Shown here in pieces: positions 43,570 through 54,169 of a stretch of DNA of 64,000 bases. Location: assembly GCA_038380435.1 (NCBI GenBank), contig JAWZYU010000013.1, forward strand, positions 14,645,901 to 14,709,900, given 5' to 3'. How positions within the stretch are numbered: the stretch's first letter is position 1; the number at the start of each line of letters is the position of its first letter. A program made the position numbers and the translations under genes. The stretch comes from Ryuthela nishihirai. Lineage: Eukaryota; Arthropoda; Arachnida; Araneae; Heptathelidae. Under the pieces are notes generated by a model. It did not search any database, was not told the origin of the DNA, and was given only the letters and a program-made list of their open reading frames with translations.

Positions 43570-45241
43570 TTTAATTTTCTTTAAATTGTGTGTAGGTTCA
43601 TATGTAATTAATCTTTAAATATATAAGCTATGAACAATGAATGTATTTATGATAAATTTAATTTTTTTTGTACAGAACAACTTCAAACTTTATTATGCAG
43701 TAACTAACAAACAGTATTAAATCTTATTATAAAAAAAATGTCTAAGCATATTTTTAGCAGTTTTTGCAATAATTATTTAAATTTTTATTAATTTTTGAAT
43801 TATGACTGGTCCATTTCAAATTTTGGTCATTTTGGATCATTATGAGCATTAAAGGGTTAATTTGTCTTTAGTAATATTTTACCACAAGAAGCTTATTTTT
43901 GAAGTTGTGGAGCATCGAATTTGGCTTTCCATTGGAATCAATTCTATAATTATTTGAAGTGTTTTATATTTCAAGAAGGTGTATTTCAAGAAGGTGATTT
44001 TTAATTTTGAAATTCAATTTGTTAATCTTCAGGCTCATTTAAAAAATTTCAAAATTGGCAATTTTATTCCAAGTTTTTTTACATAATATAGTTGCTATTC
44101 ACCGAATTTTCATCTACCACCATATTATACCAATTCTGGTCCCAATAAAATGTCCAGCATGAAAAGTGGTAAACATTGTAGTCAACATGATAGCAACTTC
44201 TCAGTGCTTTCTTCATCAACTTGAGGTGGTGTTATTTGATTTGATTTGTTGCTAACTGCCATGGAGGAGTTGACAGACTGTTGAATAAAAGAAGTTTGGG
44301 GACATATTTTTATGAACCTGTGGTCCATCTGCTTCCTGCTGTTATACAGCAAAAACATATTTCATTAGTACATAAGACAAAAGTGGTAAAGTTGAACCTT
44401 GCTGCTCTTGGAAGAACATACATTTGTAAATTTAAGAAACTAAAGCTGCAAATCAAAAATTCTCTTAAAATGTCATTGTGAGAAATTAACATATTTTTCT
44501 TTTGCTAAGTATAAAAACATTCTCAAAATGTAGTATGGTTTCATGTTCTATTAGGCTACTTTCTAGAGATACCCATGCTTTTTCATAAACTTACATATTT
44601 TTTTTTTTACTCAGGAACATGGTCATCCAAAGATAAAATTTACTGAGATATTGCTCATTAATATGTTTTGGCACAATTTTTTCCAAAAATTTAAAGAAAT
44701 ATATTTTGAGATATTCAAGATCATGAAATATTAAGGTCAATGATAATGAAAGGTTTTAATGCCAAAAATTTAAGTTAATTAGGACCAGATATACTGATAT
44801 ATTCTCTTTTTATTAATGGAAGAGAAAATTTAGATGAATTTGCTTCTTTTACCATCTTTTGAGTTTCTATTTAGCATAATCCATTTGTTGTAAAAACTGG
44901 AAATTTGGTGTATAATAATTTTTTTTACTAAATAGTATACATGTACCAAATTTCAGTAAAATCAAAGATGATTAGGTTGAAATTGATCATTTTTTTTTAT
45001 TTAATGTGGTGAAATTCATCAGAATTTTATTTAAGGTATCATATATTAATATGATACAACCTTAAATTAAAATTCTGATGAGTTTGTTCATTAAGTGGCT
45101 GCTGAGTGCAGTCTTTAAAATAGCTCATAATCTTTACATATTATGTTATAGTATATAATATTGGTTGTAATAATTGTTCGTGTTAATATATAAATTTTGT
45201 AAAAGACCAAACTGTAATTAATTTTGATTACACCTTTACAG
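43570..45241. other. Intronic sequence with a perfect-looking hairpin
   Basis: AT-rich. A TTAA preceded by AAAGGG at 43851-43860 may be a piggyBac-type end. A hairpin at 45016-45081 has arms of about 30 bp (TCATCAGAATTTTA...). A 16 bp duplicated TATTTCAAGAAGGTG lies near 43969-43997. No gene was recognised. The acceptor is CACCTTTACAG. Confidence 0.5.
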
Positions 45242-45402
45242 AATTGAAATTTAAATGCACCAACATTGAAATTGATCAAGGAACAAAAAGTGGGAGAATG
45301 GAATGGGGCCAGGCAAGGTATCAAAGTATTTATGAGCCATATGAAGCATTTGAAATTGTTGTTGAGTGGATGGTTGCCACCGGAAACATTGCCTCTGAAA
45401 TG
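45242..45402 (+). CDS. DEPDC5: DEPDC5/Iml1 exon 6
   Basis: A 161 bp exon between CTTTACAG and GTAAGC. After the split Lys codon it reads LKFKCTNIEIDQGTKSGRME, then WGQARYQSIYEPYEAFEIVV and EWMVATGNIASEM. The RxEW..xxY...xx..AFEI...WM..T......M pattern is strongly conserved in the C-terminal domain of DEPDC5/Iml1. It ends in phase 0. The reading frame stays open past the donor, which is why a longer frame to 45597 exists. Confidence 0.95.
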
Positions 45403-46344
45403 GTAAGCATAGTAATAGCTTGTTTCATAAGACTCTCATCAGACCTCCATAGAAGTAGACTGCCTCAGAAGGAATTTTTTTCAGTTAATAAAAAAAAAAT
45501 GAGTATCAGCTTTGCCCTATTTTCTGAATGTTATCTTTATATTGACGATTCTTCATTAAAAGAGATGTCTATTTTAAAACCTAAGATAAAAGACTAATAT
45601 ACATTATAGATCTCCATTTCATTCTTTATAGAATGTTTCTCAACTGGTAGGTCATGATCTGCAGAGAGATGCTACTGTTGGATTATAGTAGTTGCAACTT
45701 TGTTTCTATTTTGTTCTGTTGTTAAGTGTATAATCACTTTTGGACTTCTTTAATATTTTGTATCTGACAGCTAGAAACTCTGTGTTAGTTATGTTTTAGG
45801 TGCTTTTACATGTTTGCTGATTATGTTTGTAAAATATTATTATGTTGTTACTCATGTATTGACTCATTGTATTGACTCATGATTATACTCATGTATTGAT
45901 TATGTTGTTCACCAAAATGTTTAGTGCTATCAGCATTAGTTTCTGAACTTCCATAAACCTTTCATTCCTATAGAGTCAGCAGTCTTTTAACATTGCTGTG
46001 TATGACTTGGCATGCCTTCTGTTTCTCAAGTTTGACTGTAGCTCATGATGAACATGCTTTCATTAGAATGTATGTTTTTCAGAGGTGTCATTGTTTAGAT
46101 CCAAACTGCCTTCTGGAAACGGGTACTTCACAGCCTATTTGATGATAAATTTATGTTGCTAAGTGTCAAATTGTTATTTAATGTATTATCACACTACAAC
46201 TTCCCTAATATTTTACAGTATATGCCTTTTCACATCATAGTAACCATTCCCCAAAATGCAAATAACAGTCATGGAATTGTGAGGATTACTAAGAGCATGC
46301 ACATAGTTCTACAGTGTCAAAAGCCAGTGAAGTCTTTATAGTTA
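45403..46344. other. Intronic sequence, nothing recognised
   Basis: Includes short direct repeats of TATTGACTCATG around 45856-45895 but no assigned element. Confidence 0.4.
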
Positions 46345-46445
46345 TGCATATGGGCTACATGGCCAAACCAATGCAGTCTCTCTCTGCACAATACGCTGCT
46401 CAAAGGAGGCTGCCAACTCCTTAGCCAAACTTCATTATTACTTAC
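46345..46445 (-). mobile_element. LINE-B small fragment
   Basis: About 100 bp matching the minus-strand GGGCAACATGACCAAACCAA...TCTCTGCACAATA block of the RT C-terminus (FGHV region), ending at ACTTCATTATTACTTAC. Both ends are cut. It abuts the LINE-C endonuclease region. Confidence 0.75.
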
Positions 46446-47868
46446 TGATAAATTATGTGTTTTGCATATTAACATTTGCAGTGTTAGAAAGCATTGGGAT
46501 AAATTTTTATGTGTGATTAATAATAGTATAAATGATTTAGATATAATTGTTGTCTCAGAAACAAATATTACTGAATTTGAAAGTACAATGTATAACTTTC
46601 CAAATTTAAAAAAAATACTCTACATTTGAGCACAAAGGATTATAGAAGTATGATGCTTTCCCTTAAAAAAGACATCATTTCCATGACTATACCAATTCCA
46701 TCCTTCAGAAACTATTCATGTTAGAATACAAAAATCCACGTTTGATATAATTATTTGCAGTTTATAGATCCCCTAGTACATGTGTCAATACATTCAACAA
46801 TAACAACAATAACTTGAATGAATGGCTCAAAAACAATTCTAAGCTTAGAAATATCATAATAATTGGTGACATAAATTCATAAGCATGGTGTAGAAAATTG
46901 TTTAAATATTTTAACAAATTACGTCTGTTCACATACATTACTGATTTCATTAGGAAAGAATTTAGAGATACAGATTAATCCACTTGTGCATTGATCACAT
47001 AAATGTAAGACTGGAACAAGTGACTATTTCCACTGCTACTCTGAAAACCAAAATTTCTGATCATTATCCAGTTGTTGCATTAATATATAAAAATCACAAC
47101 ACATCTGCTAAAGTCACGTGAAAATGTTTATGAATCTTTATTGTACCTAATAATACCTCTGGTATTAGGTACAATGAATGAAAAATTAAAGATTGTCTAA
47201 ACAAAATTAATTGGCAGGACATCACAAGAGGTAAAATTGCTGCTAATGAGATCTATGAGACAATAGTCAGAATGTTTAATAATATCCGAAATGAAAATTC
47301 TTTTGTTTCCAAACCTAAACCATGTAAAAAGATGGATAAGCCTTGGATAACGAGAAATAAAAGAGCTAATTAAGGAATGGACAGTCTTTGGAATAGATGC
47401 AAAAACAATAGAACCAGTGATGAACATTAAAGCAACTATATACACCTTGGGAATAAAGTTACAGCTATCATCAGAAGTACCAAAAGGCGATTTCATTTAA
47501 ATAAAATTCAGCTTGCTAACAATGATTCCAAAACTGTACGGGGAAATTGTTAGTAAAAGAAAATTTGATTGATTACATCATCCTAAAAAATATGAAATCG
47601 TTAGGCACAAATCAAGAAATTGCTAATAGCTTCAACAGTTATTTCACCAACATTGTTCCTTTATTACACACTCACAATCTTACCCCTAATCAGGTGTTTC
47701 CTCAAGATATTTTTAAAAATCGTCAGCAATCAAACTTTTTTCAACCTGTTACCTGTGCTGAGGTATTTAAAATGATTAAGTCCTTTAAAGTTAACAAATC
47801 ACTGGGAATTGATAATATGCAATATTAATATATAAACTAAAAGGATGCATATCACCTTTGGTGCATAT

Positions 47869-49175
47869 GAAAATCTTGTTTTCAAAGAGAAAGAAGTTTT
47901 TCCTTTACCTACTGTTTCATTCCTTAAAAGTTTTAATTGCAACTAGCGGATGATGGGGAAAATGCAGATAGTATTTTGTTAGTAATTATACAACATAAAA
48001 GTATTCATCTTTTAATTCTTAAATTTAAACAGTTGCATTTCCCACACACCTCTTAGAAAAGTGGGTAGATTATTGCTGTCAGTGGCATATCTTTTAAAAA
48101 CTACCACTAATTTTTCAATTTCTGTTCTATGCATATTATTGTAAAATTCAATAACAGCTCTGCCATTTTCATCATTTCAGAAATCTGTAAAGATATATAT
48201 ATATTAAAACCACTAAGTATTTGAAAAATGTGAATTATAATATTTCATTAGTACCAATCAAATTAAAAAAGAGTTTTCTAATTATCATTTTCCTTGTTTC
48301 CAATGGAAACTTCATGACATACACATTCCACCACCAAAATTTCATATTTCTAACTTAATGATAGAAATATATCATTGCAATATTCATTTAAAATTTTGGA
48401 ATTTTCAATTTTTTCCACCATTAGTGAGTGCAATTATAGTGTTTGAAAGATTCCAAAAGTGCAAATCATAGTATTTTATCAATTCCTATCTAACCCTAAA
48501 AAGAATTTTTCATTTATCTCTAAATGCAAACAATTATCTGCTAAAACAAAAAAATTGTCCCCCCCCCCCTCATGTCTAAGAGGTCAATTCATTGTTGCCA
48601 ATGTAAAATTCATGGCATTCAAATTCCACCACCAAAATTTAAAATTTCTAGCTTAAATACATTATTTGCAATTTGCTAATTTTTCCACAGTTACAGGGTG
48701 CAATTATAGTTTCAAAAGATTAAAAAAGCATGAATCATAATATTTTATCAATTCCTATCAACTCAAAATTTTTTTTTTTATTTTTCTCTAAAAACAATTA
48801 TCTACTAAAACTAAAAAGGTGTGTTTTCCCACCCCCTCTGTGTCTAAGGGATCAACTCATTGTTGGCAATGGAAATTTCATGACTTTCACATTCCACCAT
48901 CAAAATTTCCAGCATAAATACATCGTTTGCAATATTTGTTTGAAATTTTGGAATTTTTAACTTTTCCACCACTAGAGGGCGTAATTATAGCTTTAGAGAG
49001 ATTCGAAAAGTGCATATCATATAAAATACCTATCCAACACAAGAAGAATTTTTAATTTATCTCTGTAAACAAAAAAGTTTGATGTCTGCAGATGGATGGA
49101 CAGACAAACAAAGTGAAACGGACGGATGACAAAGTAAAACTATTATCTCCTTTTCTTTGAAAACAAGATAAAAAT
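47869..49175. mobile_element. TIR element with three tandem internal units, inside LINE-C
   Basis: The ends are inverted repeats: AATCTTGTTTTCAAAGAGAA at the left, and ATCTTGTTTTCAAAGAAAAG read inward from the right. Inside, about 48290-49090 is three diverged direct repeats of about 265-280 bp. Each has a CATTCCACCA-CAAAATTT block, TTTTCCACCA, a GTGCAATTATAG block and a pyrimidine run (C run at 48560, CCCACCCCCT at 48829). No transposase was found. Superfamily unknown. Confidence 0.7.
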
Positions 49176-49216
49176 TGTAACTCTACCTATCAGAAGAAAT
49201 TGCAAGGCTACTAAAT

Positions 49217-50126
49217 TTGATTTATACCTCCCACAAAATCCCTACTGCTCTCAAAACCTCTGTATTGTGGCCTATCTATAAAAATGGCAAGAAGGCCGAA
49301 TGGCATAACTACAGACTTATTGCTATCTTGCCTGCATCGGATAAAATTATGGAAAGACATGTTGCAAATATTTTAGTGAGCTACCTTTTAAAACACGGTA
49401 TTATTTCAAGAAAACAATGTGGTTTTCAGAAGAGTAAAAGTCACTATCCTTCTGGAAGACTTTTCTGATGAAATTAATCACAATCTGAATGAAGGTAAAA
49501 CAGTAGGTACTTTATTTCTGAATGTCCAAAAAGCTTTTTGACACTTTAGACCATATCATTTTACTAATAAAATTACAACTTATTGGAATTAGAGATTACG
49601 TTTTTCACTGGATTAAGAATTATTTATACAAAAGATATATTGTAACCAAAATTGGAGATGACTTCAGTCATCATATTGAGGCTTCTTTCAGTGTGCCCCA
49701 AGGTTCAATATTAGGGCCTATTCTTTTCTTAATTTATATAAATGATATGACAAGCCTAAGCATTAAATCATCCATTTATCTTTATGCCAATGACACTGTT
49801 ATTCTTTCAGTGATTTTAATATTGCCAAAATTAATCATGATCTATAACTAGATATGAACAAAATCTCTAAATGGCTTCATAACAACAAAATATATTTAAA
49901 TTCAAAGAAATCTAAGATCATGTACTTCTGGACACCATATCATCAAATCCACGACACCTTTCCTATTTACTGTCACACTCTGCATTGTATTTCTGCTTTG
50001 AAAAACCAAAGCTTAATATTAACTTATGCAATTGAGATACTTTTGAGAGAGTTTCTAATTTTGATTACCTTGGGCTGCTCCTTGACTAATTGTTTCAATG
50101 GAAAAACATATCACCTACATCTATAA
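49217..50126 (+). pseudogene. LINE-C reverse transcriptase core, frameshifted
   Basis: Three frames in succession cover RT blocks from the palm to the thumb: 49217-49468 (ISRKQCGFQKSKS), 49522-49851 (LFDTLDHIILL, PQGSILGPILF, YANDTVI) and 49854-50126 (WLHNNKIYLNSKKSK). Loss of the second catalytic aspartate (YADD to YAND) makes it inactive even apart from the shifts. Confidence 0.8.
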
Positions 50127-50700
50127 CAAATTGCGATACTGTTCATCGATTCTGTTTAAGATTAGTTACTACCTTCCATTAAATATCTGTAGACTAGTTT
50201 ATTTGTTACTAGGTGAATCTATAATCAACTATGGTATCTTAATTTATGGTAATACTAGTTGCTCTTTTGTGAGAAAAATTTTAATATTCAAAAATCAATT
50301 ATCAAAAACTGTATTTTCAATACTGGAAATCAAACATTAAATGAAACTTCTTATTTTAAGTTAATGAATGTTTTGCTCATTCAATCTGTTTACAAGTACA
50401 AAATGATTATCAAATATTATTTTAATAATGATCATAGGTTTTCTTTTGACCATCAAGTTAGCACAAGATACAAAACATCGGGTAACTTGAAGATACCAAC
50501 AGTCAGGAATAATATGGTCAAAAATGTAAAATGTTTACTATCCCAACCTAATTGAACTCCATACCTACAGAGCTTATGGACATCAAAAAATTGTCGGAAT
50601 TAAAAATACATATTAAACTGTGGCATTTTGATGATATTGAAAATGCTGATTTTAATCTGACTGATAACACTGACTTCTTTCATTACTATTATTATATTTT

Positions 50701-51296
50701 ATAATGTGTTAATTGGTTCTTTTTTGTTTTATTTTTCATCTTTTACTGACACTTGTTTCTGTGACACAGAAAATGGCATTCCTAAAGCATCCTATTCGCA
50801 TGGCCATTGCCACAAATTGTTCAGTCACTACTTGCTCCCTTCTCCCGCTTTGTTGCCCTTGAAACATATGTAAACAACCTGAAACAAAACAGATGTTTCA
50901 GATGTGTTCTCTCTTTCCCCTATCATAAACTTTCAAGTTACACTCACTACCACTCCCAATCCTCCTCTAACAACCCCTCTATCATAAAATTGTTTATTAT
51001 GCAGAGTTTTTCTTAGGCTTTTCTTCTCTTCACTTTAAAGTATCTTTCAAACCCCAAAGAAAATTTTGAGATGTTAAAGACTATGCTTTATTTTTTTTTG
51101 TAACTTTTTTTGTGTCTTATTTAAATATATATATGTGTTGTAAATATATAAGTGTAATAACTTGCTTTCATTTTTATTACATATAATCTGCCATACTTTT
51201 TTCTATTTGTATGTTCTGTGGGTACAGATAAGCTACTGTTAGCTTTGCGGATTTTACTATTTGTTAAAAACTGTAATTTTTTAATAGATTTGTGAA
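50701..51296. other. Probable LINE 3' UTR or unassigned intronic sequence
   Basis: Contains CACTACCACTCCCAATCCTC and other pyrimidine-rich text, with no domain recognised. It could be the LINE-C 3' UTR. Confidence 0.35.
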
Positions 51297-51395
51297 TAGT
51301 GTGAATCAAAAACATCAAGTTTCCGTACAAAAGGTCCATGTTTCACTATCATAGCTAACTTTAGAAAGGACCTAACTATTGTATAATCTAATTAG

Positions 51396-51473
51396 AAATT
51401 TAGAAAAAATAGGCATATACACCTAAAGACTAATTTTAGTCTTTAGGTGTATATGCCTATTTTTTCTAAATTT
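51396..51473. repeat. Perfect 38 bp inverted repeat in LINE-B
   Basis: Arms 51396-51433 and 51436-51473 are exact complements with a 2 bp spacer. The sequence is the LINE-B segment ATAGGCATATACACCTAAAG, present normally once. A third, direct partial copy follows at about 51472-51491. It looks like a local template-switch or inversion product. Confidence 0.85.
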
Positions 51474-51642
51474 AGGCATATACACCTAAAGATAGATTCT
51501 TAAATGTCATAGCATCAATTCCTATCCTTCTGTTTATCTCATTGCACACATCATCAGTATCTGTTACATAGCTTCCAAGATAATTAAACTGAGACACTTG
51601 TTCAAGGGTGAAACCATTCATATTAACTGAAATAATTTTCAT

Positions 51643-52025
51643 CAGGCTGTGGTGACTCAGTCAGTAATGCACCAGGCTCATAATCTGCAGTTCCCAGATT
51701 CAAGTCCCAGCTCAGCCAGCATTGAGATTTATCTTCACAAAACTCCCCACCCAGCCCTCTGTCAGTAGGAGATACCAATGGGCTTAGAAAGGCTGCTGTC
51801 TGTTGGATGGGACCTTAAGCCATGGGCTCTGTGTGTGGGAGAGCCATACCCTGTGCACATTAAAGAACACAGATAGCCTTGATGGGAGGCTACCATCTGT
51901 CTTCTAACAGCTGTCCAGTGGATGTCCTCCCCCAACCTTCTCTGAATATTCTGGGTTCCTGTGACCTGGACATTTAGCCCATTGTGTGCAAAAAAAGTGC
52001 CACTCAGAGATAATACAACCAAACC
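51643..52025 (+). mobile_element. SINE-1 copy inside LINE-B, diverged
   Basis: Head GGTGACTCAGTCAGTAATGC, B-box-like GATTCAAGTCC, core GGGACCTTAAGCC, 3' end GCCACTCAGAGATAATACAA. Target duplication AATTTTCAT at 51634-51642 and 52026-52034. It is more decayed than the SINEs at 30.5 and 32.3 kb. Confidence 0.88.
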
Positions 52026-52810
52026 AATTTTCATTACTTCAGTTTTCTCTCTGTTCATCACCAAACCAACTCTATTACTAGTCTCATCAACAGCCCTAAT
52101 GAAATAATTCATCTCATCAGTATCATTAGCCAACAGGGCCAAATCATCTGTATAATCTAAATTGGAAATTTTGAAATCTTTAGACCATTTAAGGCCAAAA
52201 TCTTTCCCTTGCAAAGAATTCTGCATAACATAATCAATAACGAAATTAAAGAGGAAAGGAGACAAAATGCACCCTTGTCGAACACCAGAAGCAATGTTAA
52301 ACAAATTGTTACAAGCTTTACCAGCTCTCACACATGACTCAGTAGTTTTATAGAGAGATTTCATTATGTTAACTAATTTGTTTGGTATGCCATAAGATCT
52401 CATGATCGAGCACAAATTATACACATCAACAGAGTCAAAAGCCTTTTTGAAATCTACAGAGCTAGTAACCATAGGTTTCTGTAACTCTAATCATTTCTCA
52501 TGAATCTGCCTAAGTGAAAATATTTTATCTATACGTCTCCTACCACTTCTGAATTCACACTGTTTATCATGCAGTTGCCCATCAACCAAATTCTTAATGC
52601 TATTAATCACAATGATGCAAGAACTTTACCTGGAACAGAGTGTAGACTGATATTCCTATATTTTTCACAAGAACTGGGATCACCTCTTTTGAAATACAGA
52701 GAGAATAAACCTTCAGTAAAATCTTTAGTAACAGCACCTTTATCATAAAAGATTTTCAAAATTTCAGCCAGCCATATGACAGCAGAACCATTACCAGCTT
52801 TAAGCATATC

Positions 52811-53339
52811 ACTGGAAATGCTTAGAGCAATGCTGAAACAGCCCTGTTATTCTTTGTTACAGATTAGTTTACTTCACAAGTATTGTGTGACAAGTGGTCA
52901 AATTGTGATCTTTCATACTTACGTAGCAGACAGCTGATGTTATACATGCAGACCTCAACTGCAGAATTCAACTTCACATACAGTGCAGAATTCAACTTCA
53001 CATACAGTTTGAAGTGGAGGGAAAAAAGGTGCATAAGGAGCTGGAGGTGGTATGTGAGTAAACCAGTGTCTCATTTGATGCATGTTTGTTCAGGTTTGTA
53101 CCATTTAGTCCAAGTTGGATTAATTTTTATACTTTTGCTTTCATTATATTTAATTTATTTTTCAAATGAACTTTGTAAATGTATGTATCATAAAGAAATA
53201 AATGTATGTGTAAATATTTAAAGGTTTTTTTTTATTATGTTGCTTTTCTCGTGAAATAAAATCATAAGAATAAAAATGAATGTAAAATTCATAATAAATA
53301 AATTAATTAATATTTTTTTTGTAGAAGAGTGCAAGGATT
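52811..53339. other. Intronic sequence with a short tandem duplication
   Basis: At 52960-53008 two adjacent units share CAGAATTCAACTTCACATAC. This may be the interior of the Tigger-like element whose end is at 53460, but the left end was not found. Confidence 0.4.
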
Positions 53340-53461
53340 TTGTAGAATATTAGGGAGAAGTGAAAAGTACTGCAAATGTAGATTTTTAGTATGGGACCAC
53401 AACTTATGTAAGGTCACAAGGAATCAAACCCTTGCATAAGTCAGAGACTGCCTATATACTG
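53340..53461 (+). mobile_element. Tigger-like right end
   Basis: Read inward from 53461, CAGTATATAGGCAGTCTCTG, then ACTTATGCAAGGGTTTGATT. This is the standard Tigger/pogo terminal pattern (CAGT....C...GACTTATG). No transposase was recognised next to it. Confidence 0.6.
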
Positions 53462-53872
53462 TAATTCAATAATATTATTTTTCTTTCCTTTAACTTATAA
53501 ATAATCTGATTAAGCTAATCTTGGTGTGGCTGTAAAATTCTCAGGTTGGCTTCAAACTTAAAATTTTGCACTGAAGATTATGATGGCATGTTTCTAATCT
53601 TGTGCTTTAAATAGAAGAAATATATTAGTTTTAACTAAGGCACCCTAAATATGCGGGGGAAATCTAATATGAATCAGAGGAATGGATGTACATGTGTATT
53701 TTTATAAAGATATATATACTTATTAAAAAAAAGTATAACAATACTTTCTGAGCAGTGCTTTTTATAATTCAGCTGCATATATAGTTAAGTAATTGGTTGT
53801 AAAGGTCTTTAATTTTTGCATCACCTCTCTCTCAGTATAAGCATCTTTTTTAACTAAACTTATTTCTGTCAG
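53462..53872. other. Intronic sequence before exon 7
   Basis: AT-rich, nothing recognised. It ends TTATTTCTGTCAG (53860-53872), the acceptor. Confidence 0.5.
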
Positions 53873-54041
53873 GTACAAGGATGGGCAAGAAAATCTGCAT
53901 CATATAGTTTGCAGCTAGTTCCAATTCCAAGTGATCCGTTTGCACTTCCATTTTCTGCTGATTCTGATCCCCTTCGAGGACCAATTTTTATCCCTCTTGA
54001 TTTATTTTGTCTACTGGATTCCATTTTGGAAGTCATGGATG
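53873..54041 (+). CDS. DEPDC5: DEPDC5/Iml1 exon 7
   Basis: A 169 bp exon between TCTGTCAG and GTAAGT. It reads VQGWARKSASYSLQLVPIPS, then DPFALPFSADSDPLRGPIFI and PLDLFCLLDSILEVMD. The VQGW.RKA, LVP...xPFALP, DPLR...FIPL series is the strongest family signature in the window and identifies DEPDC5/Iml1 without doubt. It joins exon 6 in phase 0 and leaves one base (Glu codon with exon 8). Confidence 0.97.
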
Positions 54042-54169
54042 GTAAGTAATTTATAATACATAGAATTCTGAAGCAAAAATGTGCTTTATATGAAATATAT
54101 AAAAATAAGGTACCTCATTAAAATATTTTAGAAGAATTCTTTTAAGTTGCTCTGAAAGTTGTTTTTTAA

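Larger units (their letters stand above)
46446..50700 (+). mobile_element. LINE-C: jockey/CR1-like non-LTR retrotransposon, split by a TIR element
   Basis: Endonuclease text NDLDIIVVSETNITEFES near 46530 and a CIDHINVR...SDHYPVVALIY block near 46990-47080. RT begins with IANSFNSYFTNIVP and VTCAEVFKMIKSFKVNKSLG-ID before the insert at about 47869-49175. It resumes IPTALKTSVLWPIYKNGKKA, SVPQGSILGPILFLIYINDM and YLYANDTVI (YxDD box, mutated to YAND), then KISKWLHNNKIYLNSKKSKI and a SIINYGILIYGN block. Many stops. It is a different family from LINE-A and LINE-B. The 3' boundary near 50700 is approximate. Confidence 0.8.
51297..52810 (-). mobile_element. LINE-B copy with SINE insert and internal palindrome
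   Basis: Read leftward from 52810: MLKAGNGSAVIWLAEILKIF, SCEKYRNISLHSVPGKV, then (52472-52035) MVTSSVDFKKAFDSVDVYNL, VRQGCILSPFLFNFVIDYVM and LDYTDDLALLANDTDEMN (catalytic box YTDD). It continues past the SINE (51643-52025) to the LGSYVTD region, then reaches a palindrome at 51396-51473 where the element is rearranged. It ends near 51297, before the FGHV region. 3' truncated or broken. Confidence 0.85.

Noticed and set aside
45244..45597. 117-codon frame as an independent gene
   Set aside because: The first part is DEPDC5 exon 6. After the GTAAGC donor at 45403 the frame is just open intron.
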